A stretch of DNA of 64,000 nt from Bacillota bacterium (GTDB lineage Bacteria; Bacillota; Bacilli; Alicyclobacillales; SLC66). The notes under the pieces are model-generated. The model made no database searches, was not told where the DNA came from, and was given only the letters and a program-made list of their open reading frames with translations. The position numbers and the translations under genes were made by a program. How positions within the stretch are numbered: position 1 is the first letter of the stretch; each line of letters opens with the position of its first letter. This document shows positions 15,838-25,765 of the stretch, piece by piece. The stretch spans positions 1-64,000 of the forward strand of contig JAJZCW010000018.1 of NCBI GenBank assembly GCA_021828865.1, written 5' to 3'.

Positions 15838-17118
15838 TCACGCATGCCCCCAACTCTTCAGATAAGCTTGCTGTTCTTCTGTTAACTGATCAATCTCTAC
15901 ACCGATAGCTTTCAATCTCATACGAGCCACTTGTTCATCCAGTTCCTGAGGCAAATTGTGCACTCCCGCATCGAGCACGCCTTTTGCTACCAATCGAAGC
16001 GCGAGCGCCTGAAGACCAAAAGTCATATCCATCACTTCCGCCGGGTGACCATCGCCCGCGGCCAAGTTGACCAATCTGCCTTCTGCAAGCAAATACAATT
16101 TCCTACCGTCCTTCATGGCGAATTCTTCCACATTTGGACGGACCTTACGAACCGACGATGCACGCGCATTTAAATCCGGCTTGCTAATCTCCACGTCAAA
16201 ATGACCGGCATTCGCCATCACGGCTCCATTTTTCATCACGTCAAAATGAGCACCTGTCAGGCAGTTTTTGTCTCCGGTGACCGTGATAAAAAAGTCACCA
16301 TACTTTGCCGCTTCCAAGGATGGCATGACTTCGAAACCGTCCATTACCGCTTCCACGGCCTTGATGGGGTCCACTTCTGTCACGATGACTTTTGCGCCAA
16401 GGCCTTTCGCGCGCATCGCCACTCCTTTTCCACACCATCCATAGCCTACGACCACCACGTATGTCCCTGCCACCACCAGATTGGTGGTTCGCATAATGCC
16501 ATCCCAGACAGACTGACCCGTCCCATAACGATTGTCGAACAAATACTTCGAAAACGCATCATTCACCGCAATCATCGGAAATTTCAGGGCACCATCCTCC
16601 GCCATCGCGCGAAGCCGCAATATGCCAGTGGTGGTTTCCTCACACCCGCCTGTCACTTCCTTGACCTGCTCAGGCCGCACGCGATGAAGCATCGTGACCA
16701 GATCTCCCCCATCGTCGATGATCAATTGAGGATGCGTGTCGAGCGCCGCCATGATATGGCTCTCGTACTCTTCCGGTGTGGCGCCGTGCCACGCGTGTGC
16801 GGCGATCCCATCATGAACCAGTCCCGCCACCACATCGTCCTGAGTCGATAACGGATTGGAGGCCACCACCGTCACTTCGGCTCCTCCTGCCTTCACCACT
16901 TTGGCTAAATAAGCGGTCTTGGCTTCCAAATGAAGGCAAATCACCACTCGTTTCCCTGCAAATGGCTGTTCTCGCGTAAATTCTTCTTCGAGTGCCCGTA
17001 GAATTGGCATCCGCTCTTTTACCCATTCAATTTTTAAGAGTCCACTTTCATATAAATTCAAATTCTTTATATGCGAACGTTCCCATGCGCTTTTTGACTG
17101 ATCTACAACAGAAGTCAC
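15838..17118 (-). CDS. ahcY: Adenosylhomocysteinase
   Basis: NAD-dependent hydrolysis of S-adenosylhomocysteine to homocysteine and adenosine. Motifs are LHLEAKTAYL, GGCEETTTGILRL, VNDAFSKYLFDNRYGTGQS with the catalytic Lys/Asp, GYGWCGKGVAMRAKGLGA as the NAD site, and VEEFAMKDGRKLYLLAEGRLVNLAAGDGHP. At 426 residues it is of the shorter bacterial/archaeal type without the 40-residue insert. GTG 17118 follows AAGGTGGGG. No SAM or SAH riboswitch was recognised upstream. Confidence 0.97.
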   Translation of the reverse strand: MTSVVDQSKSAWERSHIKNLNLYESGLLKIEWVKERMPILRALEEEFTREQPFAGKRVVICLHLEAKTAYLAKVVKAGGAEVTVVASNPLSTQDDVVAGLVHDGIAAHAWHGATPEEYESHIMAALDTHPQLIIDDGGDLVTMLHRVRPEQVKEVTGGCEETTTGILRLRAMAEDGALKFPMIAVNDAFSKYLFDNRYGTGQSVWDGIMRTTNLVVAGTYVVVVGYGWCGKGVAMRAKGLGAKVIVTEVDPIKAVEAVMDGFEVMPSLEAAKYGDFFITVTGDKNCLTGAHFDVMKNGAVMANAGHFDVEISKPDLNARASSVRKVRPNVEEFAMKDGRKLYLLAEGRLVNLAAGDGHPAEVMDMTFGLQALALRLVAKGVLDAGVHNLPQELDEQVARMRLKAIGVEIDQLTEEQQAYLKSWGHA

Positions 17119-17256
17119 TTACAATCCCCACCTTCCGCGATGCTTACTCAATGTATAAGCTTACATGCTTTTTATGTCTACTGACAAGAAAATTCTTCCT
17201 CGCAAATTAAAAAGGCCGCAGCTATCATCGCTCGACCCCACTGTTTTGCCGAATTG

Positions 17257-17607
17257 TCAAAATTCAATTAACCCTAGGCTAATTTGCAAAGAATCATTGA
17301 CTTTTTGCATCAGTTCATCGTTCAAATGCGTGATTTTTTCCGTTAATCGTTGTTTATCAATCGTACGAATTTGCTCCAGCAAAACAACGGAATCCCGTTC
17401 GAGTCCGTACTCGGACGCCTCCACCTCAACGTGTGTCGGTAATTTCGCTTTCTGAATCTGTGCCGTAATCGCAGCGACTATCACTGTGGGACTGAATCGA
17501 TTGCCGATATTGTTCTGAATGATCAGGACAGGCCTGAATCCACCCTGCTCAGAGCCCACGACAGGGGAAAGGTCTGCAAAAAAAACATCGCCGCGCTTGA
17601 TGTTCAT
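17257..17607 (-). CDS. mazF: Type II toxin MazF (EndoA-like)
   Basis: Sequence-specific mRNA endoribonuclease toxin of 116 residues. [33 protein letters not shown] is almost the canonical Bacillus EndoA N-terminus. The catalytic Arg in GGFRPV and the Thr in AAITAQ are present. The antitoxin gene precedes it by two bases, and both follow alr, the same order as in Bacillus subtilis. Confidence 0.96.
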   Translation of the reverse strand: MNIKRGDVFFADLSPVVGSEQGGFRPVLIIQNNIGNRFSPTVIVAAITAQIQKAKLPTHVEVEASEYGLERDSVVLLEQIRTIDKQRLTEKITHLNDELMQKVNDSLQISLGLIEF

Positions 17608-17609
17608 GA

Positions 17610-17882
17610 CTACACCCCGCTGACAAGCCGATCGGCGAGTTTCTCCGCTTCTCTTTCTGCGTCAAAAGCTTCAGAGGCTATCCGCAAATTAATGCCTGCC
17701 ATTTCCTGATAGCCTTGCTGCAAGAGTTCCCGGATGCGTTGTTTTTTGTGCTCATGCACATACATTGCCGTTGCCTGCCGTATCAAATTACTGCGCGTTT
17801 CTTGTTCTTCAGCCACGATCCCATCCACCTCGTTCAATAAATGCAGCGGCATATTGACAGCGATTCGCCTAGACTTAGACAA
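17610..17882 (-). CDS. mazE: MazE/EndoAI-type antitoxin
   Basis: Ribbon-helix-helix antitoxin neutralising Maz[23 protein letters not shown] followed by [15 protein letters not shown] is the RHH DNA-binding fold, and the acidic C-terminus would bind the toxin. TTG 17882 has GGAGGG eight bases upstream and gives 90 residues; the frame extends to 17945 without a site. It is likely co-autorepressed with mazF. Confidence 0.9.
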   Translation of the reverse strand: MSKSRRIAVNMPLHLLNEVDGIVAEEQETRSNLIRQATAMYVHEHKKQRIRELLQQGYQEMAGINLRIASEAFDAEREAEKLADRLVSGV

Positions 17883-17974
17883 CGTCAGATCCCTCCAGCT
17901 CCAGCAAATCCCTTTTGTATTATAACGCAATATGGAGTCTCCCATCCAGTTTTGGCGGGTTTTTTAACATGTTT

Positions 17975-19102
17975 TTAGAAAATATAGTGACGCGGCACGC
18001 GACTTGTAATCCTACACAACAATTCATAGGGAATCGTGGCAAGCAAGTCCGCATGATGTTGTATGGACGCTTTACTTTCTATACGTTTACTGTAAATGAT
18101 GACTGGATCACCAACCTCAACGTCAATCCCTGTGACGTTGATCATTAGTTGGTCCATGCAGACAGTGCCCACAATCGGCACGACGGCCCCATTAACCTCT
18201 ACATATGCTCGGTTGGCAAGTGCCCTCGGAATGCCATCCGCGTAGCCGACGGGAATTGTGGCAATGACCTCTTCTTTTTCCGTCACATAAGTACGGCCAT
18301 AACTCACCGCTTCACCCGCCTGCATCCTGGCAATTCGAGTAATGCCAGTCCTGAGTTCCAGCACCGGCTGCAAATCAATCGCCTGCTTCCACACAGATGC
18401 GGGATGATAACCATACATCGCAATTCCCGGTCTCACCATATCAAAATGATATTCCGGGCCCCAAAGCATGGCAGCACTGTTCGCCATATGGGCAATGGGA
18501 ATATGATAACCGGCGTGTTTCGCGGCATCCAGCCAATCGATAAAACGCCGACGTTGCATCTCGGTATAGACTCGCCCATCCGCCAGATGCATTTCATCAG
18601 CCGATGACAAATGGGTAAACATCCCTTCCAATTCTATCGGGGAAGCATCGGAGATATGCGATAACACATTCAGCATTTCCTCAATACTTCGTACACCAAG
18701 CCGTCCCATACCCGTATCTAGCTTCACATGCACACGAACAGGCCGATGATGACCGTTCGCAGCATCAGCCAGTATCTGAATATCCTTTGCTCCTGCTACC
18801 GTGACTGTAATGTCATAATCCACAACTGCGCTTGCCGCCTGTTCAGGCATTGCGCCGTATACCAAAATAGGCGCTTCGATCCCCGACTGACGTAAGACAA
18901 CCGCTTCTTCCACCGTGGCCACGCCAAGTTGGTTTGCGCCAGCAGACAGCACTGCTTTGCTTACCTCAACCGCTCCATGACCGTAGCCGTCCGCCTTTAC
19001 TGTGGCCATCATCTGAACGCCAGGCGACAACTCCGCCTTTAAAACACGAATGTTATGCTGCAGCCGATCTAGATGAACCAATGCCTCTGTCTGTCTCCAC
19101 AC
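17975..19102 (-). CDS. alr: Alanine racemase
   Basis: PLP-dependent interconversion of L- and D-alanine for peptidoglycan. The PLP lysine is in ATVKADGYGHG (Lys36 from the chosen start). The catalytic tyrosine region is AVSYGRTYVT, and CMDQLMINVTG is the conserved C-domain motif. GTG 19102 is chosen because GGTGAG lies just upstream (375 residues); ATG 19123 is in frame but lacks a site. Order lipoprotein-alr-mazE-mazF follows Bacillus ydcC-alr-ndoAI-ndoA. Confidence 0.95.
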   Translation of the reverse strand: MWRQTEALVHLDRLQHNIRVLKAELSPGVQMMATVKADGYGHGAVEVSKAVLSAGANQLGVATVEEAVVLRQSGIEAPILVYGAMPEQAASAVVDYDITVTVAGAKDIQILADAANGHHRPVRVHVKLDTGMGRLGVRSIEEMLNVLSHISDASPIELEGMFTHLSSADEMHLADGRVYTEMQRRRFIDWLDAAKHAGYHIPIAHMANSAAMLWGPEYHFDMVRPGIAMYGYHPASVWKQAIDLQPVLELRTGITRIARMQAGEAVSYGRTYVTEKEEVIATIPVGYADGIPRALANRAYVEVNGAVVPIVGTVCMDQLMINVTGIDVEVGDPVIIYSKRIESKASIQHHADLLATIPYELLCRITSRVPRHYIF

Positions 19103-19164
19103 ATTTCTCACCAAGAAAAGCATATCATAATTTGATTTTGTTTTGATACGATGAACATCATGAA

Positions 19165-20157
19165 TTATTTCCCACCACTGTCTACCGTTGAAATGGCCAC
19201 ATGCAAAAAATCTGATCGTTTCATTTTGGAGGTCATCGTGTATTCCACATTCTGATTGATCCAGTACAACTGGTGGGTAGCGCCATTGCCCGTCCAGATG
19301 GCAGGAAGGCCATTCAGGGTTAGCAGTTCGCCGCTACCAAGGTCTATCGCCCCACTTTTCGGACGGTTCTCGATGATAGTAAACGGCTCAGCCCCGTTAT
19401 AGCGGATAAACACCACTCCATTTTGCTCTGATTCATCCTGTAACGTATCTCTCGCCGGTATCCAGGATGGCTCGATCACGCCAAATCCCTGTTGGGACAT
19501 ATTAACTGGCCATTCCAATGGCTTCAGTGTGGTAGTTTGTTCTGAAGAGAAGGCGCTCGGTCGAAATGTCACGCCTTTTTTGAAAGAGGTATAACGTATA
19601 CTCAACACAGGCTTTTGCTGCTTGTCGAGAAACACCAGACTTTGTGGGAAGAAGCTCTTGCGGTCCATGCTCAATTGTTCTACTGCCGCATACGGCGATA
19701 CGTCAGCAGGTTTCCAATCAAACGTAATAGATTCTTTCTCTGTCCGATAATGAAGTGGATTAGTCGCCACGATGTCTTTGAGTATCGTTTGATAGAGGTA
19801 AAGCTGCCCTTGCTGCTCCGCCCAATTGCCTTGAAACCGAATGACTTTTTTGGCACTTGGCGTAATCAGGTACGTGCCTTTTTCATTGTGAACAATAATC
19901 TGTGAGATTTCCTTATTGTCGTTGCCAAGTGCAATCCGATAGTGATCAGGAGCCTCATACCATGTCTCCACATAGTATTGCTGACTTGCCCCCACACCAT
20001 TTACCGTCATCAGTGCCGTACTTTGATACGTATGGAGCGTTTGCGAAAAATTCTGTAGTTGTTTGACCATCCCCGAACTGCCTAGCGGCCCGCAACCAGC
20101 GAGTAATCCGCCAAACAACAACGTAAACCCTATACTCCAGTACACTTTTTTCTGCAC
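19165..20157 (-). CDS. YdcC-like lipoprotein, LolA-type fold
   Basis: Exported lipoprotein with a signal peptide ending in the lipobox LLAGC. The first 190 residues fit the LolA-like beta-barrel seen in sporulation protein YdcC and GerS-type proteins (MVKQLQNFSQTLHTYQSTALMTV, then YYVETWYEAPDHYRI). The last part (PAIWTGNGATHQLYWINQNVEYTMTS) resembles a DUF4367 module. GTG 20157 has GAGGGG seven bases upstream. Position before alr supports the YdcC relation. It is likely on the membrane surface; its exact role is unknown. Confidence 0.8.
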   Translation of the reverse strand: MQKKVYWSIGFTLLFGGLLAGCGPLGSSGMVKQLQNFSQTLHTYQSTALMTVNGVGASQQYYVETWYEAPDHYRIALGNDNKEISQIIVHNEKGTYLITPSAKKVIRFQGNWAEQQGQLYLYQTILKDIVATNPLHYRTEKESITFDWKPADVSPYAAVEQLSMDRKSFFPQSLVFLDKQQKPVLSIRYTSFKKGVTFRPSAFSSEQTTTLKPLEWPVNMSQQGFGVIEPSWIPARDTLQDESEQNGVVFIRYNGAEPFTIIENRPKSGAIDLGSGELLTLNGLPAIWTGNGATHQLYWINQNVEYTMTSKMKRSDFLHVAISTVDSGGK

Positions 20158-20191
20158 ACGAACACCCCTCACCAGAACCAAGGGATTCTGG

Positions 20192-21760
20192 TCAATTACC
20201 GGTCGGGAAAAGAGGTGTATAGGCTCGGCTCAACCACAAGAGCAAGTCACTCGCCATCAATGATTCTTCGCAATTACCGGCGACCCTGGCAAGGTCCGCC
20301 GCCTTTCCGTGCAGATAAACTCCTAGTGGAGCGGCAATTTCGGCATGGTATCCTGATGCGAGCAGTCCCGTAAGGTAACCAGCCAGTACATCTCCGGAAC
20401 CTCCCGTAGCAAGACCGGAATTCCCTGACGTGTTTATATACACCCGTCCATCAGGAAGTGCTGTCACTGTCCCAGCTCCCTTCAACACCACTACCACCTG
20501 ATGCTTGGTGGAATAGGAGCGAGCATGCCACACGCGATTTTGTTGCACTGCCGCCGTATCCATTTCAACAAGACGGGCAAATTCTTTAGGGTGCGGCGTA
20601 ATAATGGTAGAGTGCCTGCGAGTGGCGTACCATTCCCTTCCCTGATCTGGCATCAGGGAGAGCGCATGCAGAAAATCCGCATCAAGCACCATCGGAAGCG
20701 GGATCTCTGCCAGTCTCAACAATGCTTCGGGTTGAGAAGAAGCTAGTCTTCTGATCCCATGACCCATGCCGGGCCCAAAAAGCAAAGCAGTCTGCCCCTT
20801 TGACCACTCAAGCAGATAGGAGATCACATGCTCCTGCCATTCCCCACTTTTCCCTTCGTACAGGTGAACCAATACTTCTGCAGGTAATGTGGTCCAAAAT
20901 GAATCAGGCGTATCTAAGCTGCAGAACCATTCCACCAGTCCAGCTCCGGCTCGGTACGCAGCTTCAAGCGCCATGCGGGCAGCCCCTAGCATGCCTTGGG
21001 AACCGGCAACCACTCCTGCCTTCCCAAAGGTGCCCTTATGACTGTTATGGTCTCTGCACATTCGCATTTGCAGCCATTCGTCATCTTGCAGGGCAATCGC
21101 GTATGCACCATGATCCACAGCAAGATCATCTGGCATGGACAGCGATTCCAGCACCACTTTGCCAACAAAGTCTGTTCCAGGATATTGATACAAACCCATT
21201 TTGGCATACCCCAGCGTTACCGTCACACTGGCCAAAATGACGTCTGGATCCACCTGACCGGTGCTTGCATCTACTCCTGAGGGAATATCCACGGCCACGA
21301 CAGGACTTCCACTTTCCCCGATCGCTTTCACAAAAGGACGCAGCGATTCCTCTAGCGGCAACCGGCTCCCAGTGCCTAGGATTGCGTCAATAATGACATC
21401 CGCTTTTGCCAGGTCATCATCGCTTTGGGCCAATTGCCCTCCAAGAGCAAGATAAGCTTGCATTTGCTTTTTGCAGGCATCAGAAAGTTGTGATACTTCT
21501 GACGTTACCCATACGAGCACATGATGTCCCTGTGCCATAAGATGCCTGGCTGCCACAAAACCATCTGCCCCGTTATGGCCTTTCCCGGCCACCACATGTA
21601 CGCTTAACCAACCATTTTTCCCGATATTGCGAGCATAGTCGATACAGCTTCTGGCTACTGCAGAACCGGCAAGTTCCATGAGAGCCAGTCCATCTACGCC
21701 AACTTTCCCCATCATGAATTGATCGATGTTGCGCATTTGCTCACGATCTACGAGCCACAC
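20192..21760 (-). CDS. nnr: Bifunctional NAD(P)H-hydrate epimerase/dehydratase
   Basis: Repairs hydrated NAD(P)H. The N-terminal YjeF epimerase domain (about residues 1-210) has VHVVAGKGHNGADGFVAARHL and VVAVDIPSGVDASTG. The C-terminal ADP-dependent dehydratase domain (about 220-515) has HKGTFGKAGVVAGS, LLFGPGMG, ITPHPKEFARL and the NSGLATGGSGDVLAG motif. GTG 21760 with GGAGGG gives 522 residues, the normal length. It sits upstream of the ydcC-like gene, an arrangement also found in Bacillus. Confidence 0.95.
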   Translation of the reverse strand: MWLVDREQMRNIDQFMMGKVGVDGLALMELAGSAVARSCIDYARNIGKNGWLSVHVVAGKGHNGADGFVAARHLMAQGHHVLVWVTSEVSQLSDACKKQMQAYLALGGQLAQSDDDLAKADVIIDAILGTGSRLPLEESLRPFVKAIGESGSPVVAVDIPSGVDASTGQVDPDVILASVTVTLGYAKMGLYQYPGTDFVGKVVLESLSMPDDLAVDHGAYAIALQDDEWLQMRMCRDHNSHKGTFGKAGVVAGSQGMLGAARMALEAAYRAGAGLVEWFCSLDTPDSFWTTLPAEVLVHLYEGKSGEWQEHVISYLLEWSKGQTALLFGPGMGHGIRRLASSQPEALLRLAEIPLPMVLDADFLHALSLMPDQGREWYATRRHSTIITPHPKEFARLVEMDTAAVQQNRVWHARSYSTKHQVVVVLKGAGTVTALPDGRVYINTSGNSGLATGGSGDVLAGYLTGLLASGYHAEIAAPLGVYLHGKAADLARVAGNCEESLMASDLLLWLSRAYTPLFPTGN

Positions 21761-21823
21761 GGTTTTCCCTCCGGTTTGTACCACTATATTCAGAAACAGG
21801 TACAAGTAGTACCTTGTTCAATG

Positions 21824-23176
21824 TTATGCGTACACCACTACGGCACTAGGATTAGGGCTACCAGGAGATACGATACTGTTACCAGTAGCAAGATATCTTC
21901 CTACTTGCCAACCCCAGGCCGGTTCACCACTCGGATAATCGATTTGAACAGGATAAGTTCCATTGCCGGGTCCCATGATTTGTACGTTAAATCCTGCTGC
22001 TTTCAAGCGATCTGCATAGGTTTGCGAACCATACAGCTGTACTGTCACTGAACTCGGATTGGGTAAAGTCTGCAAACCAGTGCTTGAACCTTTAGACCCG
22101 TAAGGCTTGAGCATTTGGTATACGTCTTTGGTGCTGATAATGTCGTAGTAGGCACCTGTGATGTAATTTTCTCTGTTGACTCCTGGCAATGCAGTGCTCG
22201 TCAATTGCATCGAATCTCCGATTTTCCCAATGGTCAAGTGGATAATTTTCGCTCCTGAGGCTTCATTGGCAATTTGAACCAATTGCGTCGTCGACAAATT
22301 GGTAACTACATCTTTTTGCCAGGTTCCGATCAGTGCTGGCAAATGGGCCAGATCGCTTCCCGGGCTTAACAGCTTTTGCTTCAGCGCATCAATCATCTGC
22401 ACTTCTGCATCCATGCGTTGGAAGTCATTGACGCGGATGGTGCTGCTCGCCTGATTTTGGCGAATCCGAATAAAGGCAAGCGCCTGTTGTCCATTCAAAG
22501 TTTGCCATCCAGGGTACAGATTAGCCCCGCTGTTAATAGGATCATATAATCTTCCCGGTACATCAATGCGAATTCCGCCGACTGCGTTGATCGCATCGAC
22601 AAACCCTTGAAAGTCTGTCACGACATAATGTTTGATCTTTAATCCAGTTAATTGGGATACTCCCTGCATGGTGAGTTGGGCAGCTTGATTGGGCTGCATC
22701 TGAGCGCCAATGAAAAATAACGTCTTAAGCTTAGGAATGGGGTCATTGAACTGAGGTTGCGCAAAAAGCACATTTCTGGGGATGGTTATCATCACAATTA
22801 GATGTTTAGTCGGATCAATATGCGCGACCATCATGATGTCGGCCTGACCTCCACCATCTCCCAGACTGATTGGCGAAGTGGCATTGCGGGCATTGTTCCC
22901 TATCAACAGGATGTTTTCTACTCCCGATTGACCTACAATAGTGCCCACGGCAGAATGAATCAATCCGGACAATTCGTTTCCCTGATTGCTCCCGTTTTTT
23001 CCATGTAAATTGACGGTAGTAGCTGCAACGGCTGCACCAAGCAGTACCGCAATGACTCCCACCGATATCCACGCCGTTCTACGTCTTCTTTTTTTTCTAC
23101 TTTTATTTTTATCATTTGGATTTTTCTGGCTTTTTATCGTATTTTTTTTAGGTGTATTAGGCATGTATCGCAGCAC
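21824..23176 (-). CDS. LytR-CpsA-Psr family cell-wall ligase
   Basis: LCP proteins attach teichoic acid or other glycopolymers to peptidoglycan. A Lys/Arg-rich N-terminus is followed by a transmembrane helix (about residues 34-55). The LCP domain has ILLIGNNARN, QADIMMVAHIDPTKHLIVMITIPRNVLF, VVTDFQGFVDAINAVGGIRIDVP and LNGQQALAFIRIRQ. The catalytic-site arginines are kept. A LytR_C module (about 365-430) ends the protein. The start is uncertain: GTG 23176 has GGAG too close and ATG 23164 too far. Confidence 0.88.
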   Translation of the reverse strand: MLRYMPNTPKKNTIKSQKNPNDKNKSRKKRRRRTAWISVGVIAVLLGAAVAATTVNLHGKNGSNQGNELSGLIHSAVGTIVGQSGVENILLIGNNARNATSPISLGDGGGQADIMMVAHIDPTKHLIVMITIPRNVLFAQPQFNDPIPKLKTLFFIGAQMQPNQAAQLTMQGVSQLTGLKIKHYVVTDFQGFVDAINAVGGIRIDVPGRLYDPINSGANLYPGWQTLNGQQALAFIRIRQNQASSTIRVNDFQRMDAEVQMIDALKQKLLSPGSDLAHLPALIGTWQKDVVTNLSTTQLVQIANEASGAKIIHLTIGKIGDSMQLTSTALPGVNRENYITGAYYDIISTKDVYQMLKPYGSKGSSTGLQTLPNPSSVTVQLYGSQTYADRLKAAGFNVQIMGPGNGTYPVQIDYPSGEPAWGWQVGRYLATGNSIVSPGSPNPSAVVVYA

Positions 23177-23352
23177 ATCTCCTATACTAATTTTTACAAA
23201 TCAATATAAAAATCATCTCAAAAGCGGATTATGACACAAAATCTGATCAAGGTAAAGAGGATACCCTATTTAGAGTATCCTCTCTTCTGCTTAACGTTAT
23301 TGTACAAATGATGCCTATGGTTTTATTCTATAAAAAATACGCGGCATATGAA

Positions 23353-23925
23353 TTATTTTTGCGTCTGCTTCATGAGCCAGTCTGCAACTTGCTTGATCTG
23401 CGCGCTGCTGGTCAATCCACCACCGGGAGGCATCATGCCCTTACCGCTGGTGATGAAGCTCACTACTTTCGATTCATTGGCGACATTTCCCATTCCGCGA
23501 AGCTCTGGCCCTACGCCACCTTCCAGGTCACTGCCATGGCATCCGGAACATGTATTATTAAAAATTGTATAACCCGGCATGGAAGTATCGAGCAACGTCT
23601 TACTCTTGGGGCTTTGCGGGAGAAATGGCAATCCAGTAAAACCTCCTGAACTGTATCCTCCTGAGGCACTTTGCGTCCCAGAAGAACCGCCGGACGTACT
23701 CGAACTTGTCCCAGTGCTCGCAGAACTACTACTGCTGCTACTACTGCTAGAGCCGCCTGATGAACTGGCAAGTGGATCAATTGCTACTGGAGGCAGTTTG
23801 GCCAAATTCTCATTGGTTGCGCTAGGCATTCCAAAAATAGCTCCCATCCACAAACCAAGGCTCACCACGACACCCAGTGCAACCAGCGTTGCGCCAGCAC
23901 CAGAGATCCCTCTTTCTTTACTCAC
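23353..23925 (-). CDS. Membrane-anchored c-type cytochrome
   Basis: Electron-transfer protein anchored to the outer face of the membrane. An N-terminal transmembrane helix (about residues 8-32) leads to a 45-residue Ser/Gly/Thr linker and a class I haem domain. The haem site CSGCH is at residues 126-130. The axial methionine lies in GKGMMPPGGG (about 161-170), as in Bacillus cytochromes c-550/c-551. GTG 23925 has GGAGGG six bases upstream; an in-frame ATG at 23997 lacks one. The gene stands alone and no oxidase genes are nearby. Confidence 0.9.
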   Translation of the reverse strand: MSKERGISGAGATLVALGVVVSLGLWMGAIFGMPSATNENLAKLPPVAIDPLASSSGGSSSSSSSSSSASTGTSSSTSGGSSGTQSASGGYSSGGFTGLPFLPQSPKSKTLLDTSMPGYTIFNNTCSGCHGSDLEGGVGPELRGMGNVANESKVVSFITSGKGMMPPGGGLTSSAQIKQVADWLMKQTQK

Positions 23926-24176
23926 TTTCAGCCCTCCTATAGTCGGTACCACGATTTTATAATTATACTGGTAGTCATGGTATTCGTACAATTTCATTAC
24001 AGCCTAACAAACGACAATTATTTGACGTATTTCAAACAACCCAAGAAAAAAAGATCACCCAAAAAATTTAGCTTTTAAGGATAATCGGAAAATTACTCCG
24101 TTTGACAACTTTTGAATTTTATTTGATTATTTCTATATAACCAATAATCAGTATTTTGGAGATGAGACTGAACACG

Positions 24177-25010
24177 ATGACCACTCTGGAAGAACTGATT
24201 CCATTTTTGCCTGCCATACAAAAAAGCTACGCAGAAGATACACATTTACTTTTGTTTGATCAACAAAAGGTGATAGCATCATTACCAGGTAAACAATTGA
24301 ACATTCCCATTTATGTGGAAGATAAACTCGAAGACTTAAATCAGACGGTCACTTATCAGTCTAAACTACAAAAAAAAACCACGCGCGATGAACGAGGACC
24401 TGAGCAATTTGGCATTTCCTATGTGGCAACGGCTACCCCGATATTCAAAGACGATAACCAGAACAGGGAGATCATCGGCTATTTGACCGCTGTCACCTCG
24501 AATCAAAATCTGCACCAATTGCGATCAGATTCACATGAACTGGCAGCGATGGTGGAAGAACTTAGTGCCACAACGGATGAAATTGCCCATGCCTCGGTCT
24601 CCATTGCAGAAGATTTAACTGTGCTAGCCACGTACTCTAACGAAATCGCACAAGACATCAACAATATTCACGAGGTTGTGAACTTCGTACAGGATATCGC
24701 GTCTCAGTCTAACTTGCTGGGACTAAACGCAGCTATAGAATCGGCTCGAGCAGGAGATGCCGGACGCGGGTTTGGCGTAGTGTCTGACGAAATTAGGAAA
24801 ATGGCCACGCAGAGCAAAGACTCTGCAGAAAAAATCCGCATGCGACTAGAGGCACTGGAGAATGCACTGATCAATCTGAACGATGCCGTCAAACGCGTCT
24901 CGCAAAATCAGGACCAACATTCCGCTAGTGTAGAGGAGCTTCGTTCCGTCTTTGAACACATTGCAAAGGTCGCTGACGATCTCGTCAAACGTTCCTCCGT
25001 TACTGAATAG
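24177..25010 (+). CDS. Soluble methyl-accepting-type chemoreceptor, YfmS-like
   Basis: A cytoplasmic receptor of 277 residues with no membrane segment. An N-terminal sensor part (about 1-115) is followed by a short four-helix signalling domain with the hairpin tip [34 protein letters not shown]. Size and layout match Bacillus YfmS. Start choice is uncertain: ATG 24177 is used, though TTG 24156 and ATG 24162 are in frame. Its last 11 bases overlap the end of the converging FTR-like gene. A paralogue lies at 44659. Confidence 0.85.
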   Translation: MTTLEELIPFLPAIQKSYAEDTHLLLFDQQKVIASLPGKQLNIPIYVEDKLEDLNQTVTYQSKLQKKTTRDERGPEQFGISYVATATPIFKDDNQNREIIGYLTAVTSNQNLHQLRSDSHELAAMVEELSATTDEIAHASVSIAEDLTVLATYSNEIAQDINNIHEVVNFVQDIASQSNLLGLNAAIESARAGDAGRGFGVVSDEIRKMATQSKDSAEKIRMRLEALENALINLNDAVKRVSQNQDQHSASVEELRSVFEHIAKVADDLVKRSSVTE

Positions 25011-25632
25011 TCACCATAAAAGCATCCTCAAATGGTTTAAATTCGGCGTTCAATTTTTTTAGTTTTGCAAACTGTAGGATATTGATGGCAGACTGTTCTC
25101 TTGCCACGATAACTTCAAGTGGCAATGAAGATACTTGGTTTAAGGCTTGCTTGATTTGATGAAGCGGATCAGGCACGTCCATTTGCCTGTTGTCACTTTT
25201 AGGCACATCACGGGTATCCAGTATATTTCCTACTAAATTTAAGGAAATTCTGTATTCCTTCATCAAGTCCTTCTCAGCGGCAACAAAGTCTGCATCTGTA
25301 AAATCTCCGCGTGCAAATAACTTACAATGACATGTCCCTGTTTTTGCAATATCCTCTTCCGCAAATGAGCAGGGACAAATCAACTTGCGATCTGTCTTTG
25401 CATCACCAGTCGCTTCAAAACACGGGCAAATTCTCGTGCCATACATCTCTTGATTTTCTGCGATCCATATTTTTAAATTCGTTAAATACATAGGATGCGG
25501 ATTGACGCGAAATCCTTTCCGTTCTGCGTATTTTTGGATCCATTGGTCCATTTTTTTAAGATCACTACGATATCTGAGATACCCCTTCATAAAATCTTTA
25601 TACATTTTCGCTGTAGTTTTCCATTTTGACAA
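25000..25632 (-). CDS. Ferredoxin-thioredoxin reductase catalytic-subunit-like protein with TusA-like tail
   Basis: The middle of the protein has the FTR beta-chain cysteine pattern CPC (69-71), CPC (86-88) and CHC (101-103), which in the family binds a [4Fe-4S] cluster next to a redox disulfide. The first 60 residues are a charged helical lead. Residues about 151-210 look like a TusA sulfur-carrier fold ([14 protein letters not shown], then [19 protein letters not shown]), but the catalytic CPxP cysteine is a valine. It lies 133 bases downstream of the formate dehydrogenase on the same strand, with a hairpin between. No partner FTR alpha chain is nearby. Confidence 0.75.
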   Translation of the reverse strand: MSKWKTTAKMYKDFMKGYLRYRSDLKKMDQWIQKYAERKGFRVNPHPMYLTNLKIWIAENQEMYGTRICPCFEATGDAKTDRKLICPCSFAEEDIAKTGTCHCKLFARGDFTDADFVAAEKDLMKEYRISLNLVGNILDTRDVPKSDNRQMDVPDPLHQIKQALNQVSSLPLEVIVAREQSAINILQFAKLKKLNAEFKPFEDAFMVTIQ

Positions 25633-25651
25633 CCTAATCTACCTCTCCTGA

Positions 25652-25666
25652 TGAGAATAATATTCA
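25652..25666 (-). promoter_or_regulatory. Candidate 7-1-7 (Fur/PerR-like) operator
   Basis: TGAGAATAATATTCA matches the Bacillus Fur-family 7-1-7 layout, with five of seven symmetric positions, about 20 bases before the FTR-like start. The region is AT-rich, so chance is a real possibility. Confidence 0.25.
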
Positions 25667-25706
25667 TATTTTGCAATGAATTTAATTCATAATAATACTA
25701 TATAAT

Positions 25707-25745
25707 AAACCCGCACTGATTGCCATATGCAACCAGAACGGGTTT
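25707..25745 (-). terminator. Hairpin between formate dehydrogenase and FTR-like gene
   Basis: AAACCCG (25707-25713) pairs with CGGGTTT (25739-25745), with an inner TTGC/GCAA pair. On the minus strand it is followed by TTTATTATATAG, a weak U-tract. It may terminate or attenuate transcription from fdhF into the FTR-like gene. Confidence 0.5.
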
Positions 25746-25765
25746 CAATTGATTATTGAATTAAA

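Noticed and set aside
16201-16851. 216-codon plus-strand ORF
   Set aside because: It lies wholly opposite ahcY and has His/Arg-rich shadow composition.
17119-17256. SAM or SAH riboswitch before ahcY
   Set aside because: Only about 140 bases are available and no conserved core could be recognised.
23660-23780. Trinucleotide repeat tract
   Set aside because: It encodes the Ser/Gly linker of the membrane cytochrome c and is explained by that gene.
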